From assembly GCA_036375715.1 (NCBI GenBank), contig DASVBS010000034.1:62001-126000 (forward strand): a stretch of 64,000 nucleotides of DNA, in the 5' to 3' direction. Position numbers and translations under genes: made by a program. This document shows, one piece after another, positions 17,388 to 25,952 of the stretch (position 1 is its first letter; each line of letters begins with the position of its first letter). Source of the stretch: Longimicrobiaceae bacterium. Its GTDB lineage: Bacteria; Gemmatimonadota; Gemmatimonadetes; Longimicrobiales; Longimicrobiaceae. The notes beneath the pieces were generated by a model. The model had not been told where the DNA came from and did no database searches. It saw only the letters and a list, made by a program, of their open reading frames with translations.

Positions 17388-19286
17388 ATGAAGCTCCAAC
17401 ACGCCCTCGGTCTGGCGGCCGCTGTCGCGCTCGCGGCCAGCGGTCCCCCCGTGCTTCAGGCACAGGCCCCCGCGACGCTCCCGCTCGACAGCATCGCGCT
17501 CAACGACCTCGCCGCCTTCAGCGAGCCACCCGGGAACTGGCGGATCGTCGGCGGCGTCGCCGCCGATCGAGCTCGTAACCTGAGAGTCACGACCTCGCCG
17601 GGGAGCGGAGTCGTGGTCAATACCGCAAAGCCAGGCGACGGGGGCGATCTACGCACCACCTGGGAGCACGGAGACATCGACCTCGAGCTCGAGTTCATGG
17701 TGCCCCGGGCCTCGAACTCGGGAATCTACTTTCAGGGGCGCTACGAGCTGCAACTGCTCGACAGCTGGGGCGTGGAGCACCCGACCTACGGCGATGTGGG
17801 AGGCATTTACGAGCGGTGGGACGAGTCGCGCGGGCCAGGGAACGAAGGGTTCGAGGGTCACGCGCCCCGCTTCAACGCCGCCCGGGCTCCGGGGCTCTGG
17901 CAGACGCTCCGCGTCGAGTTCCGCGCACCGCGCTTCGATGCATCGGGGAATAAGATCGAGAACGCCCGCTTCGTGCGGGTGGAGCTGAACGGAGCGGTCA
18001 TCCACGAGAACGTGGAGCTCAGCGGCCCCACCCGGGGAGCGTTCCTCCCGGGGGAGGCCGCGACCGGGCCGCTCATCATTCAGGGCGATCACGGACCCAT
18101 CGCCTTCCGGAAGATCCGCTTCAAGCGCTACGGCGCCGAGGCGTTGGAGCTCTCCGGACTGACCTTCAAGGCGTACGATGGGAAATTCCAGAGCCTTCCC
18201 GACCTCACCGGCCGCTCTCCCGATCGGAGCGGCGAGTCACCGCGCCTGACGGCGTCGAATGCGGGCGTGGCCGACGCCTTCGCGCTGGTGGAGCAGGGTA
18301 CCATCGAGGTCCCGGTCGCCGGTCGCTACCTCTTCGATCTCCGCCTCGGATGGATCGATGGCGAGGGGGGCAACGGCACGGAGGGTGGCGCACGGCTTCG
18401 GATCGGGGGGCGGGAGGTGCTCGTCCACGACGGAAGGCAACGCTCCGTGACCGCCGAAGCGGACCTCGCCGCGGGTCGGCAGGAGTTCGTGCTCGAGCTC
18501 TTCAAGAACCGGGAAGGTCGGCCCGCCAGCGTGGACCTCTTTGCGGAGGGGCCGGGGGTACGCCGGCAAGCGCTCACGAGCGAGACACGCACCCGCCGGG
18601 GATCGGCGCAGGGCGCCGTCACCGTCGAGCCGGGTAGGGAGCCATACCTGCTTCGCAGCTTCCTCGAGCACGGCGGCGAGAAGCGCACCCACGTGATCTC
18701 GGTGGGGGATCCGTCCGGCGTGCATTACAGCTACGACGCCGAGCTCGGCAACGTCCTGCTGGCGTGGCGCGGCCCCTTCCTGGAGACGAGCCAGATGTGG
18801 GTGGAGCGCGGAGAGCCGCAGCTCGCCGTGCCTCTCGGCAGCGTCGTTCGGTTCGCCCTCGGGCCGGCCCTGGCGACGCTGAACGACGAGAACGCTGCGT
18901 GGCCGGATTCCATCCCGCCTTCGTTCGGCTTCCGCTTCCTCGGCTATGACCTGGACGAGGGTGGCCTTCCGACCTTCCGCTATCGTGCGGGCGAGGCGAC
19001 GGTGGAAGATCGGATTCAGCTGCTCGAGGGGCGGCGGGGGCTGGCGCGTTCGATTCGGATCGACGCTCCCGCGGGGGGTGGAGGCCTCTACCTCCGTCTC
19101 GCCCGGGGCGAATCGATCGAGCGCACGCGCGACGGGGCCTACATCGTCGACGGCCGATTCTACCTGGTGCCGGGCCGCGGCGCCGAAAGGGCTCGACTGC
19201 GTAGCGTCGAGGGCGGCCAGGAACTGATCGTTCCGCTTTCCTTCCGCCGCAATCAATCGACTGCCGAGTACGAGGTGATCTGGTGA
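17388..19286 (+). CDS. DUF1080 (3-keto-disaccharide hydrolase-type) exported protein
   Basis: 632 residues with a cleavable signal ending near VLQAQA. Residues ~30-250 are a DUF1080 jelly roll: WRIVGGVAADRARNLRVT, DIDLELEFMVPRASNSGIYFQGRYELQLLDSW and PLIIQGDHGPIAFRKIRFKRY are its hallmark strands. Residues ~290-400 form a PA14-like beta domain (VAGRYLFDLRLGWIDGEGG). The last ~230 residues form another beta domain (HYSYDAELGNVLLAWRGPF...) that I do not recognise by name. DUF1080 enzymes act on glycosides, in characterised cases 3-keto-glycosides. The gene is translationally coupled to the next one (GTGA overlap), so the two products probably work together in the periplasm. Confidence 0.86.
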   Translation: MKLQHALGLAAAVALAASGPPVLQAQAPATLPLDSIALNDLAAFSEPPGNWRIVGGVAADRARNLRVTTSPGSGVVVNTAKPGDGGDLRTTWEHGDIDLELEFMVPRASNSGIYFQGRYELQLLDSWGVEHPTYGDVGGIYERWDESRGPGNEGFEGHAPRFNAARAPGLWQTLRVEFRAPRFDASGNKIENARFVRVELNGAVIHENVELSGPTRGAFLPGEAATGPLIIQGDHGPIAFRKIRFKRYGAEALELSGLTFKAYDGKFQSLPDLTGRSPDRSGESPRLTASNAGVADAFALVEQGTIEVPVAGRYLFDLRLGWIDGEGGNGTEGGARLRIGGREVLVHDGRQRSVTAEADLAAGRQEFVLELFKNREGRPASVDLFAEGPGVRRQALTSETRTRRGSAQGAVTVEPGREPYLLRSFLEHGGEKRTHVISVGDPSGVHYSYDAELGNVLLAWRGPFLETSQMWVERGEPQLAVPLGSVVRFALGPALATLNDENAAWPDSIPPSFGFRFLGYDLDEGGLPTFRYRAGEATVEDRIQLLEGRRGLARSIRIDAPAGGGGLYLRLARGESIERTRDGAYIVDGRFYLVPGRGAERARLRSVEGGQELIVPLSFRRNQSTAEYEVIW

Positions 19287-21331
19287 GAGCCACGAGCCAC
19301 ATTACCCGAGGGGCGTGCGTCGCCCTCCTGTGCGCCCTCCTAGGGGCGGTGGCGGCCGTTGCCCCCGCGGCGGCCCAGCAGCGCTCCGCCACCTCCTCTC
19401 AGGCCGCCGCCGAGGATCGTTACTACCGGCTGATCACGATCCCCATTCCCGAAGGGGTGGTCCTCGAGGTTGGCGGAATGACCAACCTTCCGGGTGGACA
19501 GCTGGGGATCGCGACCCGCCGCGGGGACGTCTGGATCGTCGACGATCCCTATATGGAGGCCGGTACGCAGCCGCACTTCTCCCGCTTCGCGCGCGGGCTG
19601 CACGAACCCCTCGGCCTCGCCTATCGCGACGGGGCGTTGTACACCGCCCAGCGCGGCGAGCTGACCAGGCTGGTCGACCGCGACGGGGACGGCCGCGCCG
19701 ACCGCTACGAGACCGTGTACTCCTGGCCGCTGTCAGGCAACTACCACGAATACTCGTACGGGCCGGTCTTCACCCCCGATGGAAACATGCTGGTCACGCT
19801 CAACCTGGCCTGGATCGGTTACGGCGCGAGCCTGGCCAAGTGGCGCGGATGGGCCATCGAGATCACGCCGGACGGGCAGATGACGCCGATCGCGACCGGC
19901 CTACGATCGCCCGCCGGCTATGGCTATAACCTCGATGGTGAGCTCTTCTACGCAGAAAACCAGGGGGACTGGGTCGGCTCCGGTGGCATCACCCACCTGG
20001 AGCGCGGCGACTTCGCCGGCAACCCTGCTGGACTGATCTGGACGAACGAGCCGGAGTCACCGCTGCGCCTGCGGCCGGAGGACGTCCCCGACACGGGCGA
20101 GCCCGAGTACGTGGTCGCCCAGCGCGTTCCGGGGCTGAAGCCGCCCGCCGTCTGGTTCCCGCACACCGTGCTGGGGATCTCAACCTCCGACATCCTGGTC
20201 GATTCGACGGGTGGCCGGTTCGGTCCATTCGCCGGGCAGCTCTTCGTCGGCGATCAGGGGCACAGCAAGATCATGCGGGTCTTCCTCGAGAAGGTGGACG
20301 GCGTCTACCAGGGCGTCGTCTTCCCCTTCCGCGAAGGGTTCTCCTCGGGCGTGCTGCGCATGATCTGGGGCACCGACGCCTCCATGTTCGTCGGGATGAC
20401 GAACCGCGGCTGGGCCTCCACCGGCAGGGCGCCTTTCGGATTGCAGAGGCTGGTGTGGACCGGTGAGATGCCCTTCGAGGCGCAGAAGGTCGAGGCGCGG
20501 CCCGACGGCTTCGAGATCACTTTCACCCGCCCGGTGGACCCGGCCAGCGCCGCAGACCCCACTTCGTACGCGATCCAGAGCTTCACCTACCATTACCATC
20601 ACACCTACGGATCGCCGCCGATCGACCAGCAGGTGCACCCGGTCACGGCCGTCGAGGTCTCGGAGGATGGACTGCGGGCGCGCCTCCAGGTGGAGGGGCT
20701 GAGGCAGGGGTACGCCCACGAGATCCGCATGTCCGGGGTGCGGTCGGCAGAGGGTGAGCCGCTGCTCCACGACACCGGCTACTACACGCTGAACCGGATC
20801 CCCGCGGGGGAGCGGATGCGAACCACCTCGACGAGCGAACGGCCCACGGTCGCGGCGGCCGCGAGTCGAAACGAGAGTGGAGGCGGTGGCTCGGTGGCGG
20901 GGGCGGTGGCGACCGGAGCCAAGCGGCAGACGACCATTCCGGTCGGGTGGAACGGCTCAGTCGACCGTACCGTGACGATCCGGACGGTACCCGGGATGCG
21001 GTTCGACCTGGCCGAGGTGACGGTGCAGCCCGGCGAGCGAATTCGCCTGGTGCTGGAGAACCCGGACGACATGCTGCACAACCTTCTCGTAGTCGCCCCG
21101 GGCGCGGCAGATCGAGTGGTGGAGGCGGCAATGAACCTGGGCCTCTCAGGTCAGACGCAGCATTACGTCCCCGACTCGCAGGACGTCCTGTTCCACACCG
21201 CTCTGCTCCAGCCCGGCACCCAGGAGGCGATCTACTTCCAGGCCCCCTCGGAGCCGGGTGAGTACCCGTACGTCTGCACCTTCCCCGGGCACGGAATCAC
21301 GATGCGAGGCGTGTTGCGCGTGGAGGAGTAA
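19283..21331 (+). CDS. exported beta-propeller dehydrogenase-like protein fused to a cupredoxin domain
   Basis: 682 residues from a GTG that overlaps the previous stop. After a signal peptide ending near APAAAQQ, residues ~40-400 form a six-bladed propeller of the sorbosone/glucose-dehydrogenase type (GMTNLPGGQLGIATRRGDVWIVDDPY, GLHEPLGLAYRDGALYTAQRGELTRLVDRDGDGRAD), including an EF-hand-like DRDGDGRAD loop. A beta-sandwich linker spans ~400-510 and a Gly/Ser hinge ~515-550. The C-terminal ~120 residues are a cupredoxin with all type 1 copper ligands: His599 (MLHNLL), Cys665 (YVCTFPGHG), His670 and Met674. It could oxidise a sugar and pass electrons to the attached copper. It ends 27 bases before a convergent gene. 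Confidence 0.85.
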   Translation: MRATSHITRGACVALLCALLGAVAAVAPAAAQQRSATSSQAAAEDRYYRLITIPIPEGVVLEVGGMTNLPGGQLGIATRRGDVWIVDDPYMEAGTQPHFSRFARGLHEPLGLAYRDGALYTAQRGELTRLVDRDGDGRADRYETVYSWPLSGNYHEYSYGPVFTPDGNMLVTLNLAWIGYGASLAKWRGWAIEITPDGQMTPIATGLRSPAGYGYNLDGELFYAENQGDWVGSGGITHLERGDFAGNPAGLIWTNEPESPLRLRPEDVPDTGEPEYVVAQRVPGLKPPAVWFPHTVLGISTSDILVDSTGGRFGPFAGQLFVGDQGHSKIMRVFLEKVDGVYQGVVFPFREGFSSGVLRMIWGTDASMFVGMTNRGWASTGRAPFGLQRLVWTGEMPFEAQKVEARPDGFEITFTRPVDPASAADPTSYAIQSFTYHYHHTYGSPPIDQQVHPVTAVEVSEDGLRARLQVEGLRQGYAHEIRMSGVRSAEGEPLLHDTGYYTLNRIPAGERMRTTSTSERPTVAAAASRNESGGGGSVAGAVATGAKRQTTIPVGWNGSVDRTVTIRTVPGMRFDLAEVTVQPGERIRLVLENPDDMLHNLLVVAPGAADRVVEAAMNLGLSGQTQHYVPDSQDVLFHTALLQPGTQEAIYFQAPSEPGEYPYVCTFPGHGITMRGVLRVEE

Positions 21332-21358
21332 GCCGGGGAATGGCCCCCTCCCGATCCC

Positions 21359-21949
21359 TTACTGCGGGGGCCTACCCCCCTGCGCGCTGTCCGACACCCC
21401 CGCCTCCGGCAAGGGCGGCGCGACCGAATCGGGCCGCACGTACACCTGCGCCCACCGGCTCAGCACCGCCCGATTCTCCTCGGACAGACGCCGGCGCTCC
21501 CACCAACCGGCCCCGCGCACCGCGACGACCACGTCGGGGGCCGAGGCGAGCCGCATCAGCAGCGAATCGGGCGCGGGGTAGCGTGCCTGCTCGCGCACGG
21601 TCGGATCGACCCGCGCCCAGAAGGTGGTGGTCGAGTCGCGCGTGAGGCGCACGGTGTCCCGCCCCAGCACGACCTCGAGCGATTCTCCGTTCTGCACGCG
21701 TAGCCCCTCGGCGCGCACCTCTACCAGCAGCGCATACTCGAAGGGCTCCTCCGGCCGCTCGAGGCGCTCGGCGTTGAGCTCGATGGCGCCGATACCGGTG
21801 GGCGGCGTGGGAAGAACGTTCCCGCGCAGCCTCGTGGCGGTCACCCCCTGGAAGTCGGGGCCGCGCACGTCCACGCGGGTGGGGACCGCGCAGGCGGCAG
21901 CCCCCACCGCCAGCAACAGACCGAGCGGCCTCAAACCCAACTGCCTCAC
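21359..21949 (-). CDS. small exported or lipoprotein, unknown function
   Basis: 196 residues from a GTG that overlaps the uxuA stop (GTGA), so it is translated with uxuA. The N-terminal hydrophobic segment LGLLLAVGAAACAV is a probable lipoprotein signal, though Ala rather than Leu is at position -3. The mature part is mostly beta strands (IELNAERLERPEEPFEYALLVEVRAEGLRVQNG) followed by a helix with MRLASAPDVVVAVRGAGWWERR and a Pro-rich tail. I do not recognise the family. Coupling to mannonate dehydratase does not by itself define a role. Confidence 0.6.
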   Translation of the reverse strand: MRQLGLRPLGLLLAVGAAACAVPTRVDVRGPDFQGVTATRLRGNVLPTPPTGIGAIELNAERLERPEEPFEYALLVEVRAEGLRVQNGESLEVVLGRDTVRLTRDSTTTFWARVDPTVREQARYPAPDSLLMRLASAPDVVVAVRGAGWWERRRLSEENRAVLSRWAQVYVRPDSVAPPLPEAGVSDSAQGGRPPQ

Positions 21950-22989
21950 GCTTGCTCCCCCAATCCCTCCCAGAGGCCGAGCAGGTAGGTGGCGCCCAAC
22001 GCGCGATCGTACAGCCCGTAACCCGGGCGGCCGGTCTCTCCCCAGATCATCCGCCCGTGGTCCGGGCGCATCGGTCCGTCGAATCCCACCTCGCGTAGCG
22101 CTTTCAGCACCTCGCGCATGTCCACGCTGCCGTACTGGGAGGGATGCGGGCTCTCGTGGAACTGCTTCTCCCCGGTACGCAGCACGTTGCGGCAGTGGAC
22201 GAAGTTGATACGCCCACGACCACCGATGTCGCGGATCATGGCGGGGAGATCGTTGTCCGGCCGGGGCCCGAGCGACCCGGTGCAGAAGGTGACTCCGTTG
22301 GAAGGGCTGTCCACCAGCCCGACCAGACGCTGCAGCGCGGGCCCGTCGGTGATGATCCGGGGCAGGCCGAAGATCGACCAGGGCGGATCGTCGGGGTGGA
22401 TCGCCATCTTCACCCCGTACTCCTCGGCCACCGGGACCACCCGCTCGAGGAAATAGGCGAGGTTCTCCCACAGGCGCTCCTCGTCCACCTGCCGATAGGC
22501 CTCCAGCAGCTCCGCGAGCTCTCGCGCATCGTACGCGGTGGCCCAGCCGGGGAGGTCACCCGTCCCCTTGGAAAGGTCGATCCGCTGCAGATCCTGGTGG
22601 TCGTAGGCGAGGGCGGTGGATCCGTCCTCCAGCCGCAGCTCGAGCGAGGTGCGAGTCCAGTCGAAGATCGGCATGAAGTTGTAGCAGAGCACGCCGATCC
22701 CCAGTTCGCCCATGTTCCGGATGCTCTCGCAGTAGTTGTCGATCCAGCGATCTCGCGTGGAGAGCCCGAGCTTGATCTCCTCGTGCACCGGAATGCTCTC
22801 CACCACGGAGAGCTGCAATCCCGCCGCCCCGATCTGCTCCTGCAGGCGGGCGAGGGAGGACTGCGGCCAGACCTCGCCTACCGGTACGTCGTAGAGCGCC
22901 GTCACGATCCCGGATACCCCGGGGATCTGGCGAATATGCTGCAGCGGTATGGCGTCGTCGACGCCATACCAGCGGAAGGTCATGTACAT
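21946..22989 (-). CDS. uxuA: D-mannonate dehydratase
   Basis: 347 residues. It dehydrates D-mannonate to 2-dehydro-3-deoxy-D-gluconate, the KDG made from glucuronate. The start TFRWYGVDDAIPLQHIRQIPGV is the family N-terminus. CYNFMPIFDWTRT, MAIHPDDPPWSIFGLPRI, GVTFCTGSLG, INFVHCRNV and MRPDHGRMIW carry the metal-binding His/Cys and the substrate arginines. The start is the first of two close ATGs. It is 34 bases downstream of xylB. The KDG it makes can be used by KdgK and Eda encoded on the opposite strand at 35-37 kb. Confidence 0.95.
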   Translation of the reverse strand: MYMTFRWYGVDDAIPLQHIRQIPGVSGIVTALYDVPVGEVWPQSSLARLQEQIGAAGLQLSVVESIPVHEEIKLGLSTRDRWIDNYCESIRNMGELGIGVLCYNFMPIFDWTRTSLELRLEDGSTALAYDHQDLQRIDLSKGTGDLPGWATAYDARELAELLEAYRQVDEERLWENLAYFLERVVPVAEEYGVKMAIHPDDPPWSIFGLPRIITDGPALQRLVGLVDSPSNGVTFCTGSLGPRPDNDLPAMIRDIGGRGRINFVHCRNVLRTGEKQFHESPHPSQYGSVDMREVLKALREVGFDGPMRPDHGRMIWGETGRPGYGLYDRALGATYLLGLWEGLGEQA

Positions 22990-23023
22990 GTAGAGCGTTC
23001 TCGTCTGGTGCGGTCTCCTCGGC

Positions 23024-24547
23024 TCAGGAGCTCTGGTTGTCGAGCAGGCGGGCCATCGCGTGGAACTCGTTCGCGAGGGCCGGATAGAGCGCGCGATAGC
23101 GCTCGTAGAAGCGGGCGTAGGTGGCCACGTCGGCCCCCGGGTGGATGTGCTCCACTTCCCGGACCGCGCGATCGCTGGCTGCCTCGACCGAATCGAACAC
23201 CCCGGCGCCGACACCTCCGAGCAGGGCGGCACCGTACGCCGCACCCTCCGTCGCATCCGTCGTTGCCAGCTCGGCGTCGAGCACGTCGGCCAGGATCTGG
23301 CGCCAGAGTGTGCTGCGCGCGCCGCCGCCCGCGATGCGCACGCGTCCCACACTGAGGCCAAGCGGCTTCATCAACTCGACGGAATCCTTAAGACCGAAGA
23401 CCACGCCCTCCATGACCGCCCGGGTCAGGTGGCCGCGGCCGTGGCGCAGGGAGAGCCCCACGAATGCGCCGCGTGCGTCGGGGTCCGGGTGCGGCGTACG
23501 CTCCCCGCTCAGGTAGGGGAGGAAGAGGAGCCCCTCGGAGCCGGCGGGGACACTGCGCGCCTCGTCCACCAACGAATCGAAGGACGGGCTCTCTTCGTTC
23601 TCGCCCGTGATCGCGTCGCGATACCAGCGCAGACTGCCCGCCGCCGACAGCATCACCCCCATGAGGTGCCACTGACCGGGGACCGCGTGACAGAAGGCGT
23701 GCAGCCGCCCCGCGGGTTCCGGCTGGTAGCTCTCGAGCGGCGCGAACACCACGCCGCTGGTGCCCAGCGACGCGGAGATGATGCCAGACCGGATGATCCC
23801 CGTGCCCACCGCGGCCGCAGCGTTGTCGCCGGCGCCGCTGACCACCGGAGTGCCCGCGAGCAGGCCCGTCGCCCGCGCCCCCTCGGCGCTCACACGGGCG
23901 CTCACCTCGGGCGACTCAGTCACCTCCGGCACCCACGAGCGGGGGATCTCCAACGCCTCCAGGATCTCATCTGACCAGGTCCGCCGGCCAACATCGAACA
24001 CGGATGTTCCCGAAGCGTCCGACACGTCACAGACAAGGGCGCCGGTGAGCCGATAGCGCACGTAGTCCTTGGGCAGCAGGAAGCTGGCAACCCGCGCGTA
24101 GACCTGCGGCTCGTTCTCCTTTACCCAGACGATCTTGGGCGCGGTGAAGCCGGGGAGCACCGGGTTGCCCGTGATCTGCAGCACGCGCTCGGGACCGACC
24201 CGCTCGGTGATCGAGGCGCACTGCGCCGCCGTGCGCTGATCGTTCCAGAGGATGGCCGGGCGGAGGACTTCACCGGCCTGGTCCAGCAGCACGAGCCCGT
24301 GCATCTGGCCGGTGAGGCCGATTCCGACCACGTCCGCGGGCTGGACGCCGGCGGCTTCGAGTACCGCCCGGATACTGGCGGTGGAGGCGGTCCACCAGTC
24401 GACGGGGTCCTGCTCCGACCACGCGGGCCGCGGCGTGTACAGAGGGTGCGAATTGGTGGCGGATTGCACCACCCGCCCCTCTTCGTCGATCAACAGTGCC
24501 TTGCTGCCGGTGGTGCTGACATCGAGACCGAGGAGATAGCTGGGCAC
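23024..24547 (-). CDS. xylB: xylulokinase
   Basis: 507 residues from a GTG; the longer frame upstream overlaps a hairpin and has no kinase sequence. It phosphorylates D-xylulose to xylulose 5-phosphate with ATP. The FGGY fold is marked by YLLGLDVSTTGSKALLID (phosphate 1 loop) at the N-terminus, VGIGLTGQMHGLVLLD, the catalytic Asp in VSGAGDNAAAAVGTG near residue 235, and RIAGGGARSTLWRQILADVL near 400. The MHG motif points to xylulose rather than glycerol. It lies between uxuA and the xylose-isomerase-like gene. Confidence 0.93.
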   Translation of the reverse strand: MPSYLLGLDVSTTGSKALLIDEEGRVVQSATNSHPLYTPRPAWSEQDPVDWWTASTASIRAVLEAAGVQPADVVGIGLTGQMHGLVLLDQAGEVLRPAILWNDQRTAAQCASITERVGPERVLQITGNPVLPGFTAPKIVWVKENEPQVYARVASFLLPKDYVRYRLTGALVCDVSDASGTSVFDVGRRTWSDEILEALEIPRSWVPEVTESPEVSARVSAEGARATGLLAGTPVVSGAGDNAAAAVGTGIIRSGIISASLGTSGVVFAPLESYQPEPAGRLHAFCHAVPGQWHLMGVMLSAAGSLRWYRDAITGENEESPSFDSLVDEARSVPAGSEGLLFLPYLSGERTPHPDPDARGAFVGLSLRHGRGHLTRAVMEGVVFGLKDSVELMKPLGLSVGRVRIAGGGARSTLWRQILADVLDAELATTDATEGAAYGAALLGGVGAGVFDSVEAASDRAVREVEHIHPGADVATYARFYERYRALYPALANEFHAMARLLDNQSS

Positions 24548-24587
24548 GGGTCCAGTGCGGGTTCGGGTGACACAGGCAGGTAAGCAA

Positions 24588-24619
24588 CGGAGGATCCCGA
24601 CAGGGTCGGAGATCCTCCG
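24588..24619 (-). terminator. long hairpin between the isomerase-like gene and xylB
   Basis: The stem pairs CGGAGGATC with GATCCTCCG and continues as CCGAC with GTCGG around the loop AGG, with a single bulged A. On the minus strand it is followed by TTGCTTACC. It is in the gap before xylB and could end or attenuate transcription coming from the upstream isomerase gene. Confidence 0.6.
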
Positions 24620-24757
24620 CGACAGCACGATGCTCAATCCTTCATGCGCGACCAGGCAGGGTTCACCGAAGCGGGCTCAGCCTCGGTGCGAGCTCCGCCC
24701 CGGCGCGCGAGGCATGTTCCCGTTCGGGTCAGACCGGCGACTGGGAACGCGCCTCTC

Positions 24758-25909
24758 TTACCGGCCGCTGAGCGGCGGAAGCGGCGCCAGCCGGTCCGGG
24801 TGCGGAGCACGGGCGCGGATGAGATAGGCCTCCAGCCACCCGCGGTTCTCCGCCGGGTTCTCGATGGAATGGAGGATCGCCTCGTGATCCAGCTCGTTGA
24901 TGCGGTCGTTCGCCGCGCGCAGCGCGTCCATCGAATTCTTCAGCGCGACATCCACCGGCATGCGCTCCGGGTTGATGTCGATGCCAAAGTAGCCCTGGTA
25001 GCCGTACATCTTCAGCGTGTACAGGCCCGCTTCCATCTGCTCCGGGGCGATCACGCCGACGTTGAGGTCCTGGTCGTAGTTGCCGAGCGGCTGGCTGTTC
25101 CAGTGCGTATGGGCGAGCCGGCCCTCGGAGAGCGGCCAGGAGAGGGCGTACGGCAGGTCCTCGTAGCCCATGATCACGTGGCCGATCTCGGGGTTCATCG
25201 CAAAGAGCGCGTGCCCCTCGTCCAGGATCCTGCGGTTTTCGGGGTTCCGCAGCATGCCCTCGACCTGGTGCCCGAGCAGCACGCCTTCCGGCGTCAGCCC
25301 GTAGAGGATCCGCCCGCGCGGCTCGTACGGCTTGGGCTCGAAGGCGATACGCACGCCCGGCACCTCGTCCATCGCCTCCGCCAGCCCCTCGGCGAAGCGC
25401 TGCCTCATCCCGACGAAATCCACCCCGAAGCAGTTCTCGTAGCCGTCGATCCCCGGCCACACGACCGCGAAATCGGTGTCCAGCTCCCGGTTCAGACGCA
25501 GTGCGGCCTTGGTGCGGTCGAGCGCCTTGCGACGATGCTTCTCGATCGGGTTCGAGAGCGAGCCCCACTCGAAGTCCTCATCCCAGAAGAGGAGGGGGAT
25601 GACGGTGACCAGTCGGATCCCCGTGTCGCGGGAAAAGGCCTTCCAGACCTCGAGGTTGTCCTCGTTGATCTCGTTCGGGTAGTGGGCTTCCAGCCCGACG
25701 AGGCCGTACTCCTTGAGCCCCGCGGCGATCTCCAGTCGCTGCTCCAGCGCTAGCTCAGCCTTGTACTTGTCGTGGAAGCGGCTGTTGGGCGGGGAAAAGA
25801 ACCAGATCCCGGCCGTGAACCGCAGGTCGAGCTCGAACGTTGACAGGTGACGGATGAGCTCGTCCTTGGAACGGCGGGTGGCCTGGGACCGCAGGTCTTG
25901 GAAAGCCAT
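24758..25909 (-). CDS. xylose isomerase-like TIM-barrel sugar isomerase
   Basis: 383 residues, the length of actinobacterial class I xylose isomerases. FAVVWPGIDGYE, RIAFEPKPYEPRG, MNPEIGHVIMG and NYDQDLNVGVI align by eye with the metal-binding blocks of XylA (the E-P-K-P-E-P-R-G block, the NPExGH block and the YDQDL block). The N-terminal catalytic block differs: where XylA has His-Asp-Asp-Asp this protein reads EAHYPNE, keeping the His but replacing the last Asp by Asn. It is followed by xylB, so conversion of xylose to xylulose is the simplest role, with a related aldose as the alternative. Confidence 0.75.
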   Translation of the reverse strand: MAFQDLRSQATRRSKDELIRHLSTFELDLRFTAGIWFFSPPNSRFHDKYKAELALEQRLEIAAGLKEYGLVGLEAHYPNEINEDNLEVWKAFSRDTGIRLVTVIPLLFWDEDFEWGSLSNPIEKHRRKALDRTKAALRLNRELDTDFAVVWPGIDGYENCFGVDFVGMRQRFAEGLAEAMDEVPGVRIAFEPKPYEPRGRILYGLTPEGVLLGHQVEGMLRNPENRRILDEGHALFAMNPEIGHVIMGYEDLPYALSWPLSEGRLAHTHWNSQPLGNYDQDLNVGVIAPEQMEAGLYTLKMYGYQGYFGIDINPERMPVDVALKNSMDALRAANDRINELDHEAILHSIENPAENRGWLEAYLIRARAPHPDRLAPLPPLSGR

Positions 25910-25952
25910 GTACGTTCAATCTCCTCGGGTGAGTGGGAACACCTGCGTGCTG

